From Flavobacteriaceae bacterium (lineage in GTDB: Bacteria > Bacteroidota > Bacteroidia > Flavobacteriales > Weeksellaceae): DNA of 10,072 bases. A program made the translations under genes and the position numbers. Every line of letters starts with the position of its first letter. Position 1 is the stretch's first letter. The notes under the pieces were generated by a model that was not told the DNA's origin, searched no databases, and worked only from the letters and a program-made list of their open reading frames with translations. Shown here piece by piece: positions 6,032 to 10,072 of the stretch. The stretch is from assembly GCA_031273305.1 (NCBI GenBank), contig JAISSC010000168.1, forward strand, positions 1-10,072, in the 5' to 3' direction.

Positions 6032-7660
6032 ATGGCAAAAGATATAAAATTCAATATTGAGTCAAGAGATGCATTAAAAAAAGGAGTTGATGCACTGGCT
6101 AACGCCGTAAAGGTAACTTTAGGGCCTAAAGGAAGAAACGTTGTTATCCAAAAGGCTTTTGGAGCACCTCATGTGACCAAAGACGGGGTTACCGTTGCAA
6201 AAGAAATAGAACTGGAAGATGCAATTGAAAATTTAGGAGCACAGATGGTAAAAGAAGTTGCTTCCAAAACCAATGATGTTGCCGGAGACGGAACAACTAC
6301 TGCCACAGTTTTGGCACAGGCAATTGTAAGAGAAGGATTGAAAAATGTAGCTGCGGGAGCTAATCCTATGGATTTGAAAAGAGGAATTGATAAAGCGGTT
6401 ATTGCAGTAGTTAAAGAATTAAAAAAACAATCTCAGGTAGTTGGCTCCGATTCTGAAAAGATCAAACAGGTGGCATCTATTTCTTCCAACAATGATGACA
6501 CTATCGGGTCTCTGATTGCAGATGCTTTCGGAAAAGTAGGAAAAGAAGGAGTTATCACCGTAGAAGAAGCAAAAGGAACGGATACTTATGTCGATGTAGT
6601 AGAAGGAATGCAGTTTGACAGAGGATACCAGTCTCCATACTTTGTTACCAATACAGATAAAATGATTGCGGAATTAGATAATCCATATATCTTGTTATGT
6701 GACAAAAAAATATCCGGTATGAAAGACCTGCTTCCTGTTTTAGAACCGGTTGCTCAACATGGTAAATCCCTATTGATCATTTCTGAAGAAGTAGACGGAG
6801 AAGCATTGGCAACATTGGTAGTAAACAAGTTAAGAGGCTCTCTTAAAATTGCAGCAGTAAAAGCTCCGGGATTTGGAGACAGAAGAAAAGCCATGCTGGA
6901 AGATATTGCTATCTTAACAGGAGGAACCGTGATTTCCGAAGAAGCAGGATTAACTTTGGAAGGAGCCACTTTAGAACTGTTAGGAACTGCTGAAAAAGTA
7001 ACTATTGACAAAGATAACACCACTATTGTAAATGGAGCAGGAGATGACGGAGCTATCAAACAAAGAGTGGGGCAAATTAAGGCTCAAATCGAAAATACTA
7101 CTTCCGATTACGATAAAGAAAAACTTCAGGAAAGACTGGCAAAATTAGCCGGAGGGGTTGCCGTATTGTATGTAGGAGCAGCTTCTGAAGTAGAAATGAA
7201 AGAGAAAAAAGACAGAGTAGACGATGCTTTACATGCAACAAGAGCAGCAGTTGAAGAAGGAATCGTTGCAGGAGGAGGAGTTGCCTTAGTAAGAGCTATC
7301 GGAGGAATTGATTCCTTAAAAGCTGAAAATCAGGATGAAGAAATCGGGATAAAAATCGTGAAAAGAGCGATTGAAGAACCACTTCGTCAAATTGTTGCCA
7401 ACGCAGGAGGTGAGGGTTCGGTTGTAGTTAACAAAGTAAAAGAAGGAAGTGACGATTTTGGATACAATGCCAAATCCGAACAATATGAAAATATGTTTGC
7501 TTCAGGAATTATTGACCCTACCAAAGTAACCCGCGTTGCATTGGAAAATGCAGCATCTGTTGCAGGAATGCTGTTAACCACAGAATGCGTAATTACCGAT
7601 ATTAAAAAAGATGAACCTGCTATGCCTCCGATGGGTGGCGGAATGCCGGGAATGATGTAA
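6032..7660 (+). CDS. groEL: chaperonin GroEL (60 kDa)
   Basis: ATP-driven double-ring chaperonin that encloses non-native proteins with GroES. The 542 residues cover the whole family length (E. coli 548). Equatorial nucleotide-binding residues are present: VTLGPKGRNV (28-37), D51 in TKDGVTVAKE, GDGTTT (85-90), and the ATPase Asp in DDALHATRAAVEEG (D397/D398) followed by GIVAGGGVAL. The apical domain includes AVKAPGFGDRRKAMLEDIA. The C-terminus has a short Gly-Met tail (MGGGMPGMM), as in cytosolic GroEL. There is no frameshift or missing catalytic residue. It is second in the operon with groES and ends at the terminator at 7690-7721. Regulation is probably by heat shock, but the sequence shows no classical CIRCE site. 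Confidence 0.99.
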   Translation: MAKDIKFNIESRDALKKGVDALANAVKVTLGPKGRNVVIQKAFGAPHVTKDGVTVAKEIELEDAIENLGAQMVKEVASKTNDVAGDGTTTATVLAQAIVREGLKNVAAGANPMDLKRGIDKAVIAVVKELKKQSQVVGSDSEKIKQVASISSNNDDTIGSLIADAFGKVGKEGVITVEEAKGTDTYVDVVEGMQFDRGYQSPYFVTNTDKMIAELDNPYILLCDKKISGMKDLLPVLEPVAQHGKSLLIISEEVDGEALATLVVNKLRGSLKIAAVKAPGFGDRRKAMLEDIAILTGGTVISEEAGLTLEGATLELLGTAEKVTIDKDNTTIVNGAGDDGAIKQRVGQIKAQIENTTSDYDKEKLQERLAKLAGGVAVLYVGAASEVEMKEKKDRVDDALHATRAAVEEGIVAGGGVALVRAIGGIDSLKAENQDEEIGIKIVKRAIEEPLRQIVANAGGEGSVVVNKVKEGSDDFGYNAKSEQYENMFASGIIDPTKVTRVALENAASVAGMLLTTECVITDIKKDEPAMPPMGGGMPGMM

Positions 7661-7689
7661 AAATTCATTCAGTGATAAGATAAATAGTT

Positions 7690-7721
7690 AAAACTGTTCG
7701 AGATTTTCGGACAGTTTTTTT
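7690..7721 (+). terminator. rho-independent terminator of the groES-groEL operon
   Basis: AAAACTGTTCGA (7690-7701) pairs with TCGGACAGTTTT (7707-7718) over 12 bp with one G-U around the five-base loop GATTT, and the right arm runs into seven Ts (7715-7721). It begins 29 bases after the groEL stop. Confidence 0.88.
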
Positions 7722-7728
7722 ATTTTTG
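7697..7728 (+). promoter_or_regulatory. candidate promoter of the RDD-family gene, abutting the groEL terminator
   Basis: TATTTTTG at 7721-7728 is a perfect TAnnTTTG -7 box and begins at the last T of the terminator U-tract. The -33 element is weak: the best candidate is TTC at 7697-7699, 21 bases upstream and inside the hairpin. Transcription would start around 7735, giving a leader of only about ten bases before the ATG at 7744. Confidence 0.4.
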
Positions 7729-7743
7729 CATAAAATTTACCTT

Positions 7744-8244
7744 ATGAGAGAGTACGGAATTGTTGAAGATAATCAGGCTTCCAAATGGATACGATTAGCC
7801 AATCACATTATAGATATGATCGTGTATTATCTTTTCATCTATGTTTTAGCAATTTTTATTATAATAACCAGAGTAGGTACGAGTTTATCATTTTTAGGTA
7901 ATAACTTTCTCGCTCAATTAGTATTTGCTTTATTCTATGCACTCTTTATGTTTGGCATGGAAACCCTTCTTAAAGGAAAAAGCATCGGGAAAATTATAAC
8001 AGGAACCAAAGTAGTTACAGAATACGGAGAAAAACCTACCATTAGTGAATTTCTAGCTCGAAGTTTTTCCAGAATAGTTCCTTTCGAGCCATTCTCTTTT
8101 TTAGGTAATATGGGATGGCATGACAAATGGTCAAATACGCGGGTGGTAAAGGAAAAATCTTTCAATTCTGATATGATGAGTATCAGTTCTATTGATGAAA
8201 TAGGAAATGCTAAGGATAATTCGGCGGATATAAATTTAACGTGA
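7744..8244 (+). CDS. RDD family integral membrane protein
   Basis: A 166-residue inner-membrane protein. The RDD pattern is visible: RLANHIID (R17 to D24) at the start of the first transmembrane helix (about 22-42), a second helix (about 55-76), the post-helix LLKGKSIGKIITGTKVV (75-91) and the closing GWHDKWSNTRVV (124-135, D127). A polar Ser/Asp-rich tail (about 139-166) follows the domain. RDD proteins have no single established function; some are linked to ion transport or to neighbouring transport systems, and the tail gives no further clue. A TTG at 7726 would extend the frame by six codons, but it lies inside the -7 promoter box, so the ATG at 7744 is preferred. It has its own promoter behind groEL; no convincing terminator was found in 8245-8377. 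Confidence 0.88.
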   Translation: MREYGIVEDNQASKWIRLANHIIDMIVYYLFIYVLAIFIIITRVGTSLSFLGNNFLAQLVFALFYALFMFGMETLLKGKSIGKIITGTKVVTEYGEKPTISEFLARSFSRIVPFEPFSFLGNMGWHDKWSNTRVVKEKSFNSDMMSISSIDEIGNAKDNSADINLT

Positions 8245-8377
8245 TTAAGAGTAGAGACCTCCAATTCGGGTGTCTTGCAGTAATCATTCCATTATTTAAC
8301 AATTTATTAATACTGACTTCCATACTATATTGGAGCAACTAACGGTTATTAGTATTAAAGTATCAACAAAATAAAAA

Positions 8378-10072
8378 ATGGGACAAATAATAAGAAAAAA
8401 GTATATCGTATTCCTGTTATGCGCACTTTTTCCTTTTTTACGACTTATAGCACAGATACAAATAAAAATTGTCGATATTGAAAATAATGTTCCTGTTGCA
8501 GGTGTCTCCGTTTACGATAAAGCAAATAATCTGTTAGGATATGCCGATGAACAGGGACTATTTACTCTGGAGGGGAAATCGGATAAAATACTGCTCAAAA
8601 AAAAGGGCTTTCTAACAAGGTCGGAGACTATCGGTACTTTTAATAAGACCGTATACCTATTCAGCACCCATACAGGCAAAACCAGTGACCCTGAGGCTCT
8701 CTATATTCTACGGCAGATGTGGGAAAACAGGAAAAAGAACAATCCCGATTATCTGGACAGCTACAAATTTGATTCTTATGTGAAATTCACCTTAGATGTT
8801 CCCTCAGATTCAATTGTTTATATTCAAAAGCCCAGAACAGGATTAGATTCTTTAAGTAATAATTTCAAACAACTGTTAAAAAAAAGTATGGTTTTTATCG
8901 GGGAGAGAACGATGCTTTACGAATACGACAAAAAGTACGGAAAAAAGGCTATCGTGACCGCCTATAAAGCCGGAGGATTTGATAACCCTGAGTTTTTTAA
9001 TGCTGCCATTTCCCAATCTATGATAAACAGCTACCCTGAAATCTTAAAGCCAAGAGAAATCCAAAACAATATATCCCGATTGGTAGACAGTTTATACATT
9101 AACGAGAGGAAGACCTACATAATTTATACCTACTCAAAAGGACGAAGTGAGACACAGTTTTACAGAAGCCTTACCATATTTGTTGATGCTGAAAGTTTTG
9201 CTCCGGTAAAATTAATAGGAAACACCTCCAAAGTATCGGACGTATACTATGAGATCGCATATGCCCCCTACGATGGTGTCTGGCATGTCGAAAAAGAATA
9301 CATGAAAACAAAGATACTCAGCAGTAGTTTCGTGAAAAAATTAAATAAGATAATTCCTAAAAGTCTGCATTCCATTACACGTCTGACCACTACTGCGACG
9401 GTAGAGTCCCGTTTTTCCAATTTCAAAAGTCCGGTAGGATATACTGCTAAAGATTTTGAAGGATACGAATATGAAATTTCAGAGGATGTATCACAAGATG
9501 TAGATATAAAGATTGCCGCACTTAGAACCGACAGTCTCACTCAAAAAGAAATTACTACCTATCAGGAACTGGATAGAATTTCTAAAAAATACAAAGTAGA
9601 GCCTAAGATACGTTTTTTAAGAAGCCTTTCTTCAAAAGAACTGGAATTGGGTGTATTTAGCCTGGATGTATACAGCCTGTTCAGTCATAACCTTTATGAA
9701 TCTTTTCGGTATCAGATAGGAGGTCATACCAACTATAAACTGAGTACGGATTTTCGTATCGGAGGATACATAGCCAAAGCCAGTCGTGACGAAGAAGTAA
9801 AAAGCGGGGCGGAGGTTACTTTTTTCATTAATAAAAAACAGGGAGGAGAATTAACCCTAAGAACAGAAACAGACGTATTACCCGCAGGGAGAACCAAGAT
9901 AAAATATCTCACGCTAAAAGACGAGCTTTCCGCCAAGTCTAACAATGTTTACAACGACACCTATTTTAGCTACAGGAAGATGGAAGTATCATATCAACAG
10001 GATTTTTTTAAGACCATAGATGTAACTTTCTCCGTAGATTACCAGCACCAACGGACGAATTTTCATTATATG
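8378..10072 (+). CDS. DUF5686 / carboxypeptidase-like regulatory domain protein (3' end outside window)
   Basis: An open frame of 565 codons with no stop before the window edge, so the C-terminus is missing. A Sec signal peptide (basic IRKKY, hydrophobic IVFLLCALFPFL, probable cleavage LIA25|Q26) leads into a carboxypeptidase-D regulatory-like beta-sandwich (about 27-95: VPVAGVSVYDKANNLLGYAD, DEQGLFTLEG). From about 104 comes the DUF5686 body: DPEALYILRQMWENRKKN, LDSYKFDSYVKF, then FYRSLTIFVDAESFAPVKL and alternating polar/hydrophobic strands with aromatic ends toward the visible end, in keeping with an outer-membrane beta-rich protein. Such proteins are common in Bacteroidota and often annotated as hypothetical or TonB-receptor-like; no function is established. 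The ATG at 8378 is chosen because the signal peptide follows directly. Confidence 0.85.
   Translation, partial: MGQIIRKKYIVFLLCALFPFLRLIAQIQIKIVDIENNVPVAGVSVYDKANNLLGYADEQGLFTLEGKSDKILLKKKGFLTRSETIGTFNKTVYLFSTHTGKTSDPEALYILRQMWENRKKNNPDYLDSYKFDSYVKFTLDVPSDSIVYIQKPRTGLDSLSNNFKQLLKKSMVFIGERTMLYEYDKKYGKKAIVTAYKAGGFDNPEFFNAAISQSMINSYPEILKPREIQNNISRLVDSLYINERKTYIIYTYSKGRSETQFYRSLTIFVDAESFAPVKLIGNTSKVSDVYYEIAYAPYDGVWHVEKEYMKTKILSSSFVKKLNKIIPKSLHSITRLTTTATVESRFSNFKSPVGYTAKDFEGYEYEISEDVSQDVDIKIAALRTDSLTQKEITTYQELDRISKKYKVEPKIRFLRSLSSKELELGVFSLDVYSLFSHNLYESFRYQIGGHTNYKLSTDFRIGGYIAKASRDEEVKSGAEVTFFINKKQGGELTLRTETDVLPAGRTKIKYLTLKDELSAKSNNVYNDTYFSYRKMEVSYQQDFFKTIDVTFSVDYQHQRTNFHYM

Noticed and set aside
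7726..7743. TTG start that would add six codons to the RDD protein
   Set aside because: The TTG lies within the -7 promoter box and so would not be in the transcript; the ATG at 7744 gives the usual N-terminus.
8307..8358. TTAATACT / AGTATTAA 8-bp inverted arms and a weak TTG-N17-TAGTATTA promoter match before the DUF5686 gene
   Set aside because: The -7 box has two mismatches, the arms are short and AT-rich, and no T run follows; not strong enough to annotate.

Overview
The window looks like an ordinary chromosomal stretch of a Bacteroidota member, most likely a flavobacterium (class Flavobacteriia). The evidence is a type IX secretion (T9SS) type A sorting domain on the large protease, TAnnTTTG/TTG promoter boxes of the Bacteroidetes type, mostly missing Shine-Dalgarno sequences, AT-rich DNA, a DUF5686 outer-envelope protein, and family matches throughout. 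The genus cannot be fixed from the sequence.

Layout. Bases 1-30 hold what is probably the last ten codons of a rightward gene with a T9SS-like tail. It converges on a leftward short-chain dehydrogenase/reductase (60-866). A 150-bp divergent region with two back-to-back candidate promoters separates that gene from fbaA, the class II fructose-bisphosphate aldolase (1017-2084). After a strong terminator come a membrane-anchored SIMPL-domain protein (2280-3014), a 219-bp gap holding a degenerate inverted repeat, and a 755-residue secreted reprolysin-like metalloprotease with a T9SS tail (3234-5501). A terminator and a hairpin-bearing promoter region then lead into the groES-groEL operon (5723-7660). 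Behind its terminator lie an RDD-family membrane protein (7744-8244) and the first 565 codons of a DUF5686 protein (8378 to the window edge).

How the genes relate. Only groES-groEL is a clear operon with a shared complex. The rest look like single-gene transcription units: glycolysis/gluconeogenesis (fbaA), an envelope protein of uncertain role (SIMPL), secreted proteolysis, an inner-membrane protein (RDD) and an outer-envelope protein (DUF5686). The window shows no mobile element with a transposase, CRISPR array, defence island, rRNA or tRNA.

No new multi-gene system is visible. The points worth a second look are at the level of regulation: three places where a hairpin and a candidate promoter overlap (before the SIMPL gene, groES and the RDD gene), and an imperfect inverted repeat of about 120 bp upstream of the protease gene.
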